Shown: positions 47,631 to 56,526 of the stretch, in pieces
Numbering within the stretch: position 1 is the first letter of the stretch
How the letters are laid out: every line of letters begins with the position of its first letter
Assembly: GCA_946406315.1 (NCBI GenBank)
Contig: CAMJKD010000007.1
Location: forward strand, 1-63,903
Direction of reading: 5' to 3'
Length of the DNA stretch: 63,903 nucleotides
Origin: an uncultured Candidatus Saccharibacteria bacterium
GTDB lineage: Bacteria; Patescibacteriota; Saccharimonadia; Saccharimonadales; Saccharimonadaceae
Made by a program: the position numbers and the translations under genes
Notes under the pieces: generated by a model
Seen by the model: the letters and a program-made list of their open reading frames with translations, nothing else
Told to the model about the DNA's origin: nothing
Databases searched by the model: none

Positions 47631-50015
47631 ATGAGCCACTATGATCCACTAAAAATAGAAGAGAAATGGCAGAAGCGTTGGGAAGAAGAAAAACCTTTTG
47701 CCGCTAAAGACAACGATAAGCGTCCGAAGATGTTTCTAGCGGAAATGTTTCCGTATCCATCTGGTGCCGGTCTTCATGTCGGTCACGTCCGTAACTTCTC
47801 TATCGTCGACTGTTTAGCGCGTTTTTATACCCAACAGGAAATGAACGTTCTACGTCCTTTCGGCTATGATACTTTCGGTCTTCCTGCGGAGAATTATGCT
47901 ATTAAGACTGGTATTTCACCGCAAGAAGTAACTAAAACTAATATCGATAATTTCCGTAAGCAAGCCAAACGCCTTGGTTATGCAATTGATTGGTCGCGCG
48001 AAATCAATACCTCCAATCCGGATTATTATAAGTGGACTCAATGGTGCTTCCTTCAGCTTTTCAAGAAAGGGTTAGCCTACCAGGCCGAAAGCTATCAATG
48101 GTGGTGCCCTGTCGATCAAACTGTTTTGGCGAATGAGCAAGTTGAAAATGGTTGCTGCTGGCGCTGCGGTCACGAAGTCGAAAAGAAAAAGATGAAACAG
48201 TGGTTCTTCAAGATTACTGCCTATGCGGACGAATTACTCGATGAAATTGATGCCCTCGATTGGCCGGATAAAATTAAGACTATGCAGAAAAACTGGATTG
48301 GGCGCAGTGAAGGCGCTGAGGTCGAATTTCGAATCACCGACAGTGGTGGTAAAATCACAGTTTTCACTACACGCCCAGACACCCTCTTCGGCGTAACCTT
48401 CATGGTGCTTGCGCCAGAAAATGAGCTTATTAAGGATTTAGTTACCGACGATACGCGCGAGGCAGTTGAAGCCTATTGTAAAGCGGCACTGAAGAAATCT
48501 GAAATTGAACGTCAAGAAAATAAAGAAAAAACAGGCGTATTTACTGGTTCGTATGCTATTAATCCGGCCACTGGCAAAGAGATTCCAATTTGGGTTGCCG
48601 ATTACGTTTTGGCTGGTTATGGTACTGGTGCTGTTATGGGTGTTCCAGCGCATGATGAGCGCGACAATGAATTTGCAACTAAATTCAATTTACCAATCGT
48701 CAAAGTAATTGAAAAACCAGAAGATTCTACTGATAATTCGAAATGCTATGCCGGCGAGGGTGAAGTAGTCAATTCTGGTCCATTCAATGGCAAGCAGAGC
48801 AGTGAAATGCGCGAAGAAATCAATGATTGGCTTGAACAACAGGGTATTGGTCACAAAAAAGTTACATACCGTATGCGAGACTGGCTAATATCTCGTCAGC
48901 GCTATTGGGGATGCCCAATTCCGATTGCTTACGACAAAAAAGGTAATCCGCATGCAATTCCGGAAGATCAGCTTCCAGTCTTACTGCCAAAAATCGACGA
49001 TTATAAACCAGACAAATCTGGTCGCAGTGCCCTTGCTAAATCAAAAGAATTTATGGAAGTCACTATTAATGGCGAAAAAATGACACGCGAGACCGATACA
49101 CTTGATGGCTATGCTTGTTCCAGCTGGTATCTCTGGCGCTATACGGATCCGCACAATAAAAAGAAAGCTTGGGACCCGGAGAAAGTTAACTTCTGGGCGC
49201 CAACTGATATTTATTGTGGCGGCGATCATGCTGTAGCACACCTGCTTTATGTGCGTTTCTGGTGTAAATTCTTTGCCGACGAAGGTTATTTAGATTTCCG
49301 CGAGCCGATTAAAAAACTTCTTTACAATGGCTACATTAATGCGCCAGATGGTAAGAAAATGTCGAAGTCGAAAGGTAATGTGATTGATCCGCTGGATGTT
49401 ATTAATCAGGGATACGGCGCCGACACTCTTCGTACGTACGAATTGTTCATTGGTCCATACAATATGGATGCGGCATGGAGTACTGAAGCAATTGGTGGCG
49501 TTTATCGCTTCTTAAATCGTTGTTGGACTTTGGTTTTCGATAAGAAGTTTAATAAAACCGATAAGAATCTCGCATATCGTCATAAGACTATCAAAAAAGT
49601 TACTGATGATATATATCGAAGCAACTTCAATACCGCCGTCGCGGCCTTGATGGAATATGTGAATGAGCTCTATAAGAACGGCGCTAATAAAGAAGATTTA
49701 GTTACACTCGCTAAGCTTCTTAAGCCATTTGCGCCACATCTTGCTTCTGAAATGCTCGAAGAACTTAAGTCGGATGATATTTGGCCAAAATGGGACGAAA
49801 AGCATCTTATCGCCGATGAAGTGGAAATGGTCGTACAGGTAAACGGCAAGCTACGCGCCCGTATTCAAATTCCAGCTAAGGACGCTGTAGATAACGAGAA
49901 GCTTGAAAAATATGCGCGCGCCGACAAGAAAGTTAAAACTTTCACGGACGGTAAAGAAATTATCAAAGTAATCGTGATTCCAGCAACCCACCTCGTAAAT
50001 ATTGTCGTCAAATAA
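47631..50015 (+). CDS. leuS: Leucine-tRNA ligase
   Basis: Class I synthetase of 794 residues. HIGH motif in the form HVGH in SGAGLHVGHVRN (about residues 46-49), a Cys cluster (WWCPVDQTVLAN and CCWRCG, about 160-183) that keeps its zinc ligands, a CP1 editing domain with TTRPDTLFGVTFM (about 245), the KMSKS motif in KKMSKSKGNVIDP (about 575), and an anticodon-binding helical domain at the C-terminus. TAAAAT ends 9 nt before the ATG at 47631. Followed by a symmetric terminator shared with the convergent sortase gene. Confidence 0.96.
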   Translation: MSHYDPLKIEEKWQKRWEEEKPFAAKDNDKRPKMFLAEMFPYPSGAGLHVGHVRNFSIVDCLARFYTQQEMNVLRPFGYDTFGLPAENYAIKTGISPQEVTKTNIDNFRKQAKRLGYAIDWSREINTSNPDYYKWTQWCFLQLFKKGLAYQAESYQWWCPVDQTVLANEQVENGCCWRCGHEVEKKKMKQWFFKITAYADELLDEIDALDWPDKIKTMQKNWIGRSEGAEVEFRITDSGGKITVFTTRPDTLFGVTFMVLAPENELIKDLVTDDTREAVEAYCKAALKKSEIERQENKEKTGVFTGSYAINPATGKEIPIWVADYVLAGYGTGAVMGVPAHDERDNEFATKFNLPIVKVIEKPEDSTDNSKCYAGEGEVVNSGPFNGKQSSEMREEINDWLEQQGIGHKKVTYRMRDWLISRQRYWGCPIPIAYDKKGNPHAIPEDQLPVLLPKIDDYKPDKSGRSALAKSKEFMEVTINGEKMTRETDTLDGYACSSWYLWRYTDPHNKKKAWDPEKVNFWAPTDIYCGGDHAVAHLLYVRFWCKFFADEGYLDFREPIKKLLYNGYINAPDGKKMSKSKGNVIDPLDVINQGYGADTLRTYELFIGPYNMDAAWSTEAIGGVYRFLNRCWTLVFDKKFNKTDKNLAYRHKTIKKVTDDIYRSNFNTAVAALMEYVNELYKNGANKEDLVTLAKLLKPFAPHLASEMLEELKSDDIWPKWDEKHLIADEVEMVVQVNGKLRARIQIPAKDAVDNEKLEKYARADKKVKTFTDGKEIIKVIVIPATHLVNIVVK

Positions 50016-50041
50016 ATAAGCCCACCGAGCGTGGGCTTATT
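50015..50041. terminator. Bidirectional terminator between leuS and the sortase gene
   Basis: AATAAGCCCAC-CGAGC-GTGGGCTTATT, a perfect 11-bp stem lying between two convergent genes. Confidence 0.8.
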
Positions 50042-50052
50042 CAGCGACGAAA

Positions 50053-50886
50053 CTATTCCTTAACTGAACGTTTAATTAGTTTTGCATGTAAGACAACACG
50101 TTCGGTGTTACTATAGCAAGTCGATAAAGTTAGAATATGATCCGTGCCAGTTACGTTAGTATGAAAATTGAATGCACTTCTATTTATAAGCATATTAGTA
50201 AAACTTTGAAAGTCTTGGTCGTCATTGAATCCTGTTTTGATATAGTCGGTAGTTGTCTCAATATGATAAACACTAAACACTTGCCAAAGTGCGTTTTCTC
50301 GGGCGTTAGAAGTGCGCACTGTAAAATTGTCCGGATTATTTAACCAGCCGTTCGTTAGCACATTTCGTAAAGTGCCAAACATCGTACCATCTACCCGTCC
50401 GTGCGCGTAGAAAATCATATTTTTGTCGTTACCGTCAACCGAGTTGCGATAATCTGCAAATACCCAACCCGCCTGATTATAGCTACGATCGAAGGTGTGG
50501 TTAAGATAGAAATCATTATTCGTTGTTTGTACTACTGGGTAATTAATATTTGTGCCACTTAGGGAAATCCAACCTACAGTATCGGGGTTTTTCTTTATCA
50601 ACTCTGAGAAATCGACATCAATCAGTTTCATTTTGATGTAATCCCAATATGGACCAGTCTTCGGGTCTGGCTCTTTTTGCTGAACTACTTCAGTAGTATT
50701 GTCGTCATCTTTCTCCTTTGCGTCAGCAATATCGGAAATTTCTTGTTCCTGACCTTTTGTACGGCTCGAATCGATTGCCCATTCGATTATTTTATAAGTC
50801 GATATAGCAATTCCGACCACACACACTAGTGCTAAAGCACAGCTCAAATATAACCTAATGCGCAATTTTGCCTTCCGTATTTTCAT
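50053..50886 (-). CDS. Class B-like sortase
   Basis: 277 residues: basic N-terminus, one membrane helix (about residues 11-31), an acidic linker, then a sortase domain of class B type. Motifs: SGTNINYPVVQTTNNDFYL, catalytic His in IFYAHGRVDGTMFG (about 165), Cys in LTLSTCYSN (about 255) and Arg in TERVVLHAK (about 262). The frame opens at 50895, but the ATG at 50886 lies 7 nt after an extended -10 box. No substrate gene is adjacent. It is the third sortase of the window and the most likely housekeeping or haem/other-cargo enzyme; the real substrate is unknown. Confidence 0.9.
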   Translation of the reverse strand: MKIRKAKLRIRLYLSCALALVCVVGIAISTYKIIEWAIDSSRTKGQEQEISDIADAKEKDDDNTTEVVQQKEPDPKTGPYWDYIKMKLIDVDFSELIKKNPDTVGWISLSGTNINYPVVQTTNNDFYLNHTFDRSYNQAGWVFADYRNSVDGNDKNMIFYAHGRVDGTMFGTLRNVLTNGWLNNPDNFTVRTSNARENALWQVFSVYHIETTTDYIKTGFNDDQDFQSFTNMLINRSAFNFHTNVTGTDHILTLSTCYSNTERVVLHAKLIKRSVKE

Positions 50887-50893
50887 AAGCATC

Positions 50894-50899
50894 ATTATA
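50894..50899 (-). promoter_or_regulatory. -10 box of the class B-like sortase gene (leaderless)
   Basis: Minus strand TGCTATAAT, extended -10 box, ending 7 nt before the ATG at 50886. Confidence 0.6.
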
Positions 50900-50990
50900 G
50901 CACATACCCTATCACGCGCCCCCCTTGTAAAAAGTACAAAAATATAGTAAACTTAACCAAAGTAATCTATCAAAGAAGGAGCATTTTTAC

Positions 50991-51212
50991 ATGCCTGAAC
51001 CAAAAAAACAGAGTAGCCCTCGCAAGACCGGCCTTCGCCGTAGTCATTTGCGCTTGAAGCTTGCTCGTAGTGTGAACAAATATTCACCAGTTAAAGCTTT
51101 TGAAACTGCCAAAAAAACGCCAAATCTTAAGCTTAAGACTTGTGCTAAATGTGGCAAGAAGAACTGTAGCTGCAAAGAATGTAAGTGTAAAAAAGACAGC
51201 AAGAAAAAATAA
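50991..51212 (+). CDS. rpmF: 50S ribosomal protein bL32, Cys-rich C-terminus
   Basis: 73 residues. The middle segment RKTGLRRSHLRLKLARS matches bL32. The C-terminus carries CAKCGKKNCSCKECKC, six Cys in 16 residues, more than the usual four of zinc-type bL32. AAGGAG precedes the ATG at 50991. It starts a run of same-strand genes for RNA and ribosome function (nusB, Nudix, rnc, rpsP, khpA), 19 bp before nusB. The assignment rests on the core motif, so it is less certain than for the other ribosomal proteins. Confidence 0.75.
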   Translation: MPEPKKQSSPRKTGLRRSHLRLKLARSVNKYSPVKAFETAKKTPNLKLKTCAKCGKKNCSCKECKCKKDSKKK

Positions 51213-51231
51213 AAAGGGAGGCAGGTAAAAC

Positions 51232-51759
51232 GTGGCAAGCAATCGACATCTCGGCAGAATAATCTCGCTACAGAGTTTGTATGAATACGAATTTCGTAGT
51301 AAAGCGGGCGACGCTTCAGCCGACATCGATAGTATAGTTGCAAAAAATATCGAGCCATATGCGAAAGCCCTGGGTGACGTGGATTTTGTTCATGATCTCA
51401 CGCATGGTGTTTTCGATGAAGCAGAACAGCTCGATAAAGAATTACAGCCAATGGCGCCAGAATGGCCAATTTCAAGTATTTCCTCAATTGACCGTAATGT
51501 TTTGAGGATTGGTCTTTTTGAACTAACGCGCCGCAAAGACCAAGTGCCTCCAAAGGTCGCGATTAATGAAGCCGTTGAGCTGGCAAAAGCTTTCGGATCA
51601 GATAACTCATCAAAGTTCATTAATGGCGTTCTAGGCACTGCTTATCGTAATATTTGGGGAGAGGATAATAAAAAGCATGCAGAACAAGAAAAGTCCAAAG
51701 AAGAAGCAGCTGCAGCACAAACCGAATCAAAAGAAGGCAGCGAAAAAACCGAGGACTAA
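51232..51759 (+). CDS. nusB: Transcription antitermination factor NusB
   Basis: All-helical RNA-binding protein of 175 residues that acts with NusE in rRNA antitermination. The fold is recognisable from RHLGRIISLQSLYEYEF at the N-terminus and PPKVAINEAVELAKAFGSDNSSKFINGVLG (split as residues about 103-132). The last 35 residues are an acidic, Lys/Glu/Gln-rich tail not present in typical NusB. GTG start at 51232 follows AAAGGGAGG. The tail-coding part overlaps the next gene by 83 bp in another frame. Confidence 0.93.
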   Translation: MASNRHLGRIISLQSLYEYEFRSKAGDASADIDSIVAKNIEPYAKALGDVDFVHDLTHGVFDEAEQLDKELQPMAPEWPISSISSIDRNVLRIGLFELTRRKDQVPPKVAINEAVELAKAFGSDNSSKFINGVLGTAYRNIWGEDNKKHAEQEKSKEEAAAAQTESKEGSEKTED

Positions 51760-52351
51760 AACCGCCGCTACTAAAACGGCGCCTAGAAAAAATACAAATC
51801 AGAAGAGTCATCGCAATGGATTAAAGATTCCAGAGGCTCTTCCTACAGAACTCTATAAAGAACCGAAATTAGAAAAGTTACGCCAAGTCGTTTTACGTAA
51901 AAAGCCTGAAATCAAGGAAATTGTGCGTGAGCCAACTGCTGGCGGTATCGTTTTTCGTATAACCCAAGATCAGAAAGACATTGAAATCCTTTTGATTCAA
52001 GATAGTAAAAATCGTTGGACGATTCCGAAAGGACATATCGAGCCAGGCGAAACCGCAAAGCAGACAGCCGTGCGTGAAATTGGTGAAGAGTCCGGCCTTA
52101 AACGTGTTGACGTGTTGGCTTGGCTAGGCAAAATTCATTTTAAATATCGTCGCCTAGAAAAACTTGTTTTAATGACAACGCAAGTCTATCTCGTGCAGTC
52201 TCTTGATAAAAATGAGCATCCTACCAAAGAAAAATGGATGAATGGTATTCGTTGGTTTAAATTTGCTGATGCACTGGATGCAATCGAATACGCAGATATT
52301 GAAAAACTTATGTTAATTGCAAAACGTAAAATTCGTAGTGGGGAATACTGA
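51677..52351 (+). CDS. Nudix hydrolase with a basic N-terminal tail
   Basis: 224 residues. A Lys-rich tail of about 50 residues precedes the Nudix fold; the Nudix box GHIEPGETAKQTAVREIGEE (about residues 122-141, GX5EX7REUXEE) is complete. Family members hydrolyse nucleoside diphosphates linked to other groups, including dinucleoside polyphosphates; this one resembles small Ap4A-type enzymes, but substrate is not fixed. The ATG at 51677 lies inside nusB (83-bp overlap). If the tail is not translated, the domain itself begins around residue 85. The stop TGA is 1-2 codons before the rnc start. Confidence 0.88.
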   Translation: MQNKKSPKKKQLQHKPNQKKAAKKPRTKTAATKTAPRKNTNQKSHRNGLKIPEALPTELYKEPKLEKLRQVVLRKKPEIKEIVREPTAGGIVFRITQDQKDIEILLIQDSKNRWTIPKGHIEPGETAKQTAVREIGEESGLKRVDVLAWLGKIHFKYRRLEKLVLMTTQVYLVQSLDKNEHPTKEKWMNGIRWFKFADALDAIEYADIEKLMLIAKRKIRSGEY

Positions 52352-52354
52352 TTA

Positions 52355-53101
52355 ATGAATAAAGAACAAATTGACGCATACCGTGAGTTCGCAAAAAAAC
52401 AGCTTGAAATTGAATTCACGAATATTAATTTGCTTATTACCGCCCTGACGCATCGTTCATATGTGAATGAGCATAAGAAGACTGCCGTTGAGCATAATGA
52501 GCGCCTCGAATTTTTAGGCGACGCCGTTCTTGAATTGGTGACGTCGGATTTTCTATTCAAAAATTACGATGAGCCAGAAGGTATTATGACGAGCTGGCGT
52601 GCCGCCTTAGTTAATACTGAATCGAATGCTGCTAGTGGCGAGAAACTTGGCTATAGTCCGCTCGTTCGTTTAAGCAAGGGTGAGAAACACGGTTCGGAAC
52701 GTGCGCACCACGTCATTATGGCCGACTGCTACGAAGCGATTATTGGCGCCATCTATCTAGATAAAGGCTATAAAGCAGCAGAGAAATTTATTTATAAGAA
52801 CACCCTCACTAAGATTGATGACATTCTCGAAAGCGAATCCTGGCGCGATTCCAAATCGTATCTTCAGGAGCTTGCGCAGCGCATAGATGGTGTTACGCCG
52901 GTCTATCGAGTTATGAAGGAGGAGGGGCCAGATCACGATAAGACTTTTACGCTCGGCGTTTATATTAATAATCACCTCAAAGCTACGGCTATCGGTCACA
53001 GTAAACAAGAAGCGCAAGTTAAAGCGGCTAGCGAGGCAATTCGTAAATATAAAAAAGAACACCAAAACGAAACAAAACCGCAAGAAGTAAAACGGAAATA
53101 A
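52355..53101 (+). CDS. rnc: Ribonuclease III
   Basis: Double-strand RNA endonuclease of 248 residues, for rRNA processing and mRNA control. Catalytic signature ERLEFLGDAVLELV (about residues 48-61), second acidic cluster in YEAIIGAIYLDKG (about 128-140), and a C-terminal dsRNA-binding domain (about 160-235, SYLQELAQ...GHSKQEAQVKAASEA). The ATG at 52355 is 4 nt after the Nudix stop, indicating coupled translation. A candidate partner is the pnp leader hairpin earlier in the window. Confidence 0.96.
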   Translation: MNKEQIDAYREFAKKQLEIEFTNINLLITALTHRSYVNEHKKTAVEHNERLEFLGDAVLELVTSDFLFKNYDEPEGIMTSWRAALVNTESNAASGEKLGYSPLVRLSKGEKHGSERAHHVIMADCYEAIIGAIYLDKGYKAAEKFIYKNTLTKIDDILESESWRDSKSYLQELAQRIDGVTPVYRVMKEEGPDHDKTFTLGVYINNHLKATAIGHSKQEAQVKAASEAIRKYKKEHQNETKPQEVKRK

Positions 53102-53170
53102 AAAAGTCTTCTTCCGACCAACGAAAAGCTGTTGCAGCATCTTCGCCTTGCGGAAAGGCTCAGAATAATG

Positions 53171-53176
53171 TATAAT
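53171..53176 (+). promoter_or_regulatory. -10 box of rpsP
   Basis: TATAAT with TG upstream (ATGTATAAT); the transcript would have about 25 nt before AAGGAG and the rpsP ATG. The 70 bases before it hold two small hairpins (GCTG-TTG-CAGC, GCCTT-GCGGA-AAGGC) but no clear terminator for rnc. Confidence 0.55.
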
Positions 53177-53205
53177 AATCAACATTAAATTAATTAAGGA
53201 GTATT

Positions 53206-53559
53206 ATGCTTGCGATTCGCTTACAGCGTAATGGCCGAAAAGGTTTACCCCTTTATCGGATAGTCGTCCAAGAAGCGCAACGTCACCCTCTTTCGGGTCG
53301 TATCGTCGCTCAGGTCGGCAACTACAACCCACATACCAAGGAAACTAACCTTGATAAAAAAGAATTAGAAAAATATCTCAGTAATGGCGCTCAGCCGAGC
53401 ACTCGCGTAATCCGCATTTTGGTCAAAGAAGGCATCAAGATGCCGAAATGGGTCAAGATGCCACACGAGAAGCACGCTAACGCTAAGCATGCAGACAAAC
53501 TTCGTAAGAATCAGCCAAAAGAAGAAGCTCCAGCTGAAGCAACTCCAGCCGAAGCTTAA
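53206..53559 (+). CDS. rpsP: 30S ribosomal protein bS16
   Basis: 117 residues; the first 80 are canonical S16 (MLAIRLQRNGRKGLPLYRIV, then VGNYNPHTKE), the rest is a charged, Lys-, Ala- and Pro-rich extension ending in repeats of PAEA. Start at 53206 follows AAGGAG. Own promoter and terminator; khpA follows, a pairing also seen in other bacteria (rpsP with a KH-domain gene). Confidence 0.96.
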   Translation: MLAIRLQRNGRKGLPLYRIVVQEAQRHPLSGRIVAQVGNYNPHTKETNLDKKELEKYLSNGAQPSTRVIRILVKEGIKMPKWVKMPHEKHANAKHADKLRKNQPKEEAPAEATPAEA

Positions 53560-53570
53560 TGCTTGCATCA

Positions 53571-53607
53571 AAAAAGTCCTAACCTAAAAGATGGTGGGAC
53601 TTTTTAA
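53571..53607 (+). terminator. Terminator of rpsP
   Basis: AAAAAGTCC ... GGGACTTTTTAA, 9-bp stem with T run. Confidence 0.75.
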
Positions 53608-53669
53608 TGCTTAAATCGACAAACTATTATATAATAAAAGCATAAAGAATTAACAAAAATGGAGAACCT

Positions 53670-54083
53670 ATGGCTACTATAGATCAGCAATTCGTAGAAT
53701 ATATTGTAAAGACTCTAGTAAATAATCCGGATAAAGTCAGTATTGATCGCACTATCGACGAAAAAGGCGTCCTTCTTAGCCTTGAAGTTGACCCAGAAGA
53801 TGTTGGTCGCATTATTGGTCGTCGCGGCGCGACGGCTCAAAGTATCCGCACCCTCTTACGTGCGCTTGGTACCAAAAATGATGCCCGTTACAATCTCAAG
53901 ATTGTAAACAATGACGATTATGAACCAGCTAAGCACGACGAAGAAGCTCCCGCAAAAGAAGTCGCCGAAGAAGATGACGAAGACGAGATTGACGACAATA
54001 ATGAATCTACCGTCGAAGAAGGTAGTGAACTTGCAAAAAAGACTCGCCAAGAACTTGCAGATTTAGACGATTTGGATATATAA
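53670..54083 (+). CDS. khpA: KH-domain RNA-binding protein KhpA, with acidic tail
   Basis: 137 residues. One KH domain fills the first 80 (VEYIVKTLVNNPDKV, GXXG loop as GRRG in RIIGRRGATAQSIRTLL, about residues 51-67). The last 50 residues are a strongly acidic tail (runs of Asp and Glu), absent in typical KhpA, which ends near residue 80. KhpA binds small and messenger RNAs, often with KhpB, and influences cell-wall growth. GGAGAACC precedes the ATG. Followed by a strong terminator. Confidence 0.9.
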   Translation: MATIDQQFVEYIVKTLVNNPDKVSIDRTIDEKGVLLSLEVDPEDVGRIIGRRGATAQSIRTLLRALGTKNDARYNLKIVNNDDYEPAKHDEEAPAKEVAEEDDEDEIDDNNESTVEEGSELAKKTRQELADLDDLDI

Positions 54084-54162
54084 TTATTCTAATGCTTTTA
54101 CACGGCATTAAGCTAACTGCGAGTCGGCTTTGAAAAACATAAAAGTTGAGAGCTTATATGCT

Positions 54163-54198
54163 AAAAAACCACCCCTATTGGTAGAAGGGTGGTTTTTT
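54163..54198 (+). terminator. Terminator of khpA
   Basis: AAAAAACCACCC ... GGGTGGTTTTTT, 12-bp stem; also usable on the minus strand for the convergent membrane-protein gene. Confidence 0.9.
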
Positions 54199-54213
54199 GG
54201 ATGCTTTTTGCAA

Positions 54214-56304
54214 CTATGATTTCTTTGGCGGATTTATTTGCCCATTCTTGTTAGCCTTACTTAGTTGCCAAATTACAAAGGCAATTAAGCCTATGCCGAT
54301 AATGCCCAGCCATAGGAAATACAAACCACTCGTGAGGCGGAATGCAATCAGAAAAATCTCAATTGAACTAAACCAGATTAGCCAGTTCTCTCTCTTTGCA
54401 ACACTGTAAAGTAAGGCAACTACTTGCTCGATAAGGAACAATAGCGCCCAGCCGATATCTGATGTATTAGTGAGCGATATACAGGCGACGGTCATTGATA
54501 CGGAGAAAATAGAATAGCCAATTATAAAACGAATCTTATCGCCTTTTTTATACAAATATTTCGATAACAATTGTGTACCGAATAGCGCTATACCGATAAT
54601 ATGCGCATCGATAATTTGTTTAATTACTGCGACAGTATTACTTCTGGAATAAGAGTTATATGTCGAGGGGTCTAGCATCACCTCGCTTGTCAGCGATATA
54701 AGCCCTACCGCGCATGTATATACCGCCACTTCATAAAATACATTCATCTCCACGACGAAAGCATAACCCGCCAGTATTGCCGCCGAGGCTAAATAGCCAA
54801 CACAGGCGATATTTATATTCGACGCTGCGACCGTAATCGCTAAACAAGACGAAATAACACTGATTGCTCCGATAACTTGAGTTTCTTTCTTCTGGACCTT
54901 CTGTAGTAGATAGGAGCCGATAAGGAACAGAAGTGCGACAACGATATAACATGGGAGGTAAACGCTACCATTCCATTTTGGCGTTGCTATATAGTTCCCG
55001 AAGATAAGAGGCGCAATCATGATACTTGCCGCCGTAGCAATGCTCCAGCTGACATTTTTGTAATGGATAGCATGAATAATACCTAGCAACGCAATAATTA
55101 AGCAAAGTGTTAGCCATACAGCTGCATAGCCAGCTGCGGAAAAACCGCTACAGAATATAGGAGTAGTAAGGATACATACTATCGATATAATGCTAACAGC
55201 GCGCTCTAAATCTTCATCTTCTTTGGTAGTTTTCTTGCAGTAAAGAGAATAGATTATCTGCGCCATAAATGTTAGTAACCAAGCAATGATGCAACATAGG
55301 GCTTTTCCAGTTTCTTGATTTGGTGCAAAATTAATCGTGATTGAATATTGAAGTAGGTCTACAAGTAGCGCCATTATAAGGGACTGCACGGCGAAACGTA
55401 ATAGGACGAGAACGCCTCGCTTCTTTGTTTTAGACCAGTAAATGCAGGCGTGAGCCACGAAGAAAAACGCGCAGGCTGTACGTAGTAGGGGCGCCGTCAT
55501 AGCGATATCAGGCACTAGAAAGAGCATCGCGGCGAAACAATAAACAATCGGTATTGTAAAATAACCAAGATTCTTTGCTGCTAGCTTAAAGGTTTTGGGG
55601 ATTATATTATCACCCATCAGGTGAAGCATCGTTGCGATTAGACCAGTCAACATTGGCGCTAAATAAATAATGTAATAACATAAACCTTTATTAGTTTCAG
55701 TTTCTAATAGAGGACAGAATGACCAAATAAAAGTAGTGATACTTAAAAAAGCAAAATGAGCCATCACCTTATCTTCAACTAGATAAGCCCCAATAAAGCT
55801 CGCCGCTGTGAATACAGTAGCCGCAACTAACGGTACGTCGTTAGCTGAAAAACCTAAGGACGTCAAAGCGATAATCCACAGCGGAATCATACAGAGGGCA
55901 GAATAGACAAAAGCTTTAGCCACGGGGCGCAAATAATTAATTTTCTTATGCATTATTATGCCGGTAGCATAGATTGCTAAAGTCATAATAATCGTACTTG
56001 GCGCAACGTAAGAATCATTAATTGTGTTAATGAAATAGAACATGGCTAGTACTATCAAAAAGCTACCAATATACAATAACCAATTCCACTTCGTCATAGG
56101 GTTCGGCGGTTTCGGCGGTTTCGGTGCCGGAATTGGTCTTTCGACCTCATTTGCGCCAGATTGAATCTGAGCAGCTTTTGTTTTATTTTTTCCACCCGTC
56201 TTTTTTACGAGAAGAATAACGGCAATTACAATAATCCATGTGATTGGATTAAAGACAACGGCAACGATCACCGCTAATAATAGTAATAATAAATAACCTC
56301 CCAT
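54214..56304 (-). CDS. Large polytopic membrane protein of unknown function
   Basis: About 696 residues with some 18-20 membrane helices covering nearly the whole chain, preceded by a helix near the N-terminus and a short basic, Pro-rich cytoplasmic loop (about residues 38-72, RPIPAPKPPKPP). No transporter signature is recognised. The layout recalls DUF2157/DUF2339-like predicted membrane proteins, but this is by topology only. The ATG at 56304 is preferred to the TTG at 56313; TAGAAT ends 9 nt before it. Stands alone between khpA and rpoB. A role in lipid or cell-envelope export is possible but not shown. Confidence 0.75.
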   Translation of the reverse strand: MGGYLLLLLLAVIVAVVFNPITWIIVIAVILLVKKTGGKNKTKAAQIQSGANEVERPIPAPKPPKPPNPMTKWNWLLYIGSFLIVLAMFYFINTINDSYVAPSTIIMTLAIYATGIIMHKKINYLRPVAKAFVYSALCMIPLWIIALTSLGFSANDVPLVAATVFTAASFIGAYLVEDKVMAHFAFLSITTFIWSFCPLLETETNKGLCYYIIYLAPMLTGLIATMLHLMGDNIIPKTFKLAAKNLGYFTIPIVYCFAAMLFLVPDIAMTAPLLRTACAFFFVAHACIYWSKTKKRGVLVLLRFAVQSLIMALLVDLLQYSITINFAPNQETGKALCCIIAWLLTFMAQIIYSLYCKKTTKEDEDLERAVSIISIVCILTTPIFCSGFSAAGYAAVWLTLCLIIALLGIIHAIHYKNVSWSIATAASIMIAPLIFGNYIATPKWNGSVYLPCYIVVALLFLIGSYLLQKVQKKETQVIGAISVISSCLAITVAASNINIACVGYLASAAILAGYAFVVEMNVFYEVAVYTCAVGLISLTSEVMLDPSTYNSYSRSNTVAVIKQIIDAHIIGIALFGTQLLSKYLYKKGDKIRFIIGYSIFSVSMTVACISLTNTSDIGWALLFLIEQVVALLYSVAKRENWLIWFSSIEIFLIAFRLTSGLYFLWLGIIGIGLIAFVIWQLSKANKNGQINPPKKS

Positions 56305-56377
56305 ATAATTCAAATTCTAAACGCTCGTGTTATTATTTTCAACTATCTTTTAATCTACATATTATTCAAAAAACCTC

Positions 56378-56406
56378 TTGATAAAATTGTAAAATTGCGC
56401 TATAAT
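56378..56406 (+). promoter_or_regulatory. rpoBC promoter
   Basis: TTGATA (56378-56383), 17-nt spacer, TATAAT (56401-56406). Start point near 56413, about 114 nt before the rpoB GTG. Confidence 0.75.
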
Positions 56407-56426
56407 ATAGTACTAAGAAGTAGTGT

Positions 56427-56478
56427 GCTTTAACTCTTTTTGCTCGAACCGTTCCGGCAAAACGGTAGAGGTTAAAGC
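56427..56478 (+). promoter_or_regulatory. Structured RNA leader of rpoB
   Basis: Outer arms GCTTTAACTCT (56427-56437) and AGAGGTTAAAGC (56467-56478) pair with one bulge; inside them ACCGTT-CCGGCAA-AACGGT (56448-56466) forms a second stem directly stacked on the right arm. Together a 52-nt forked hairpin early in the rpoBC mRNA. No known riboswitch matches by eye; a binding site for a ribosomal or polymerase protein is possible. Confidence 0.6.
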
Positions 56479-56526
56479 GGTGATCTTCCGGCCAAAGTAT
56501 CAACACTAAATACACAGCGAGGGAAT

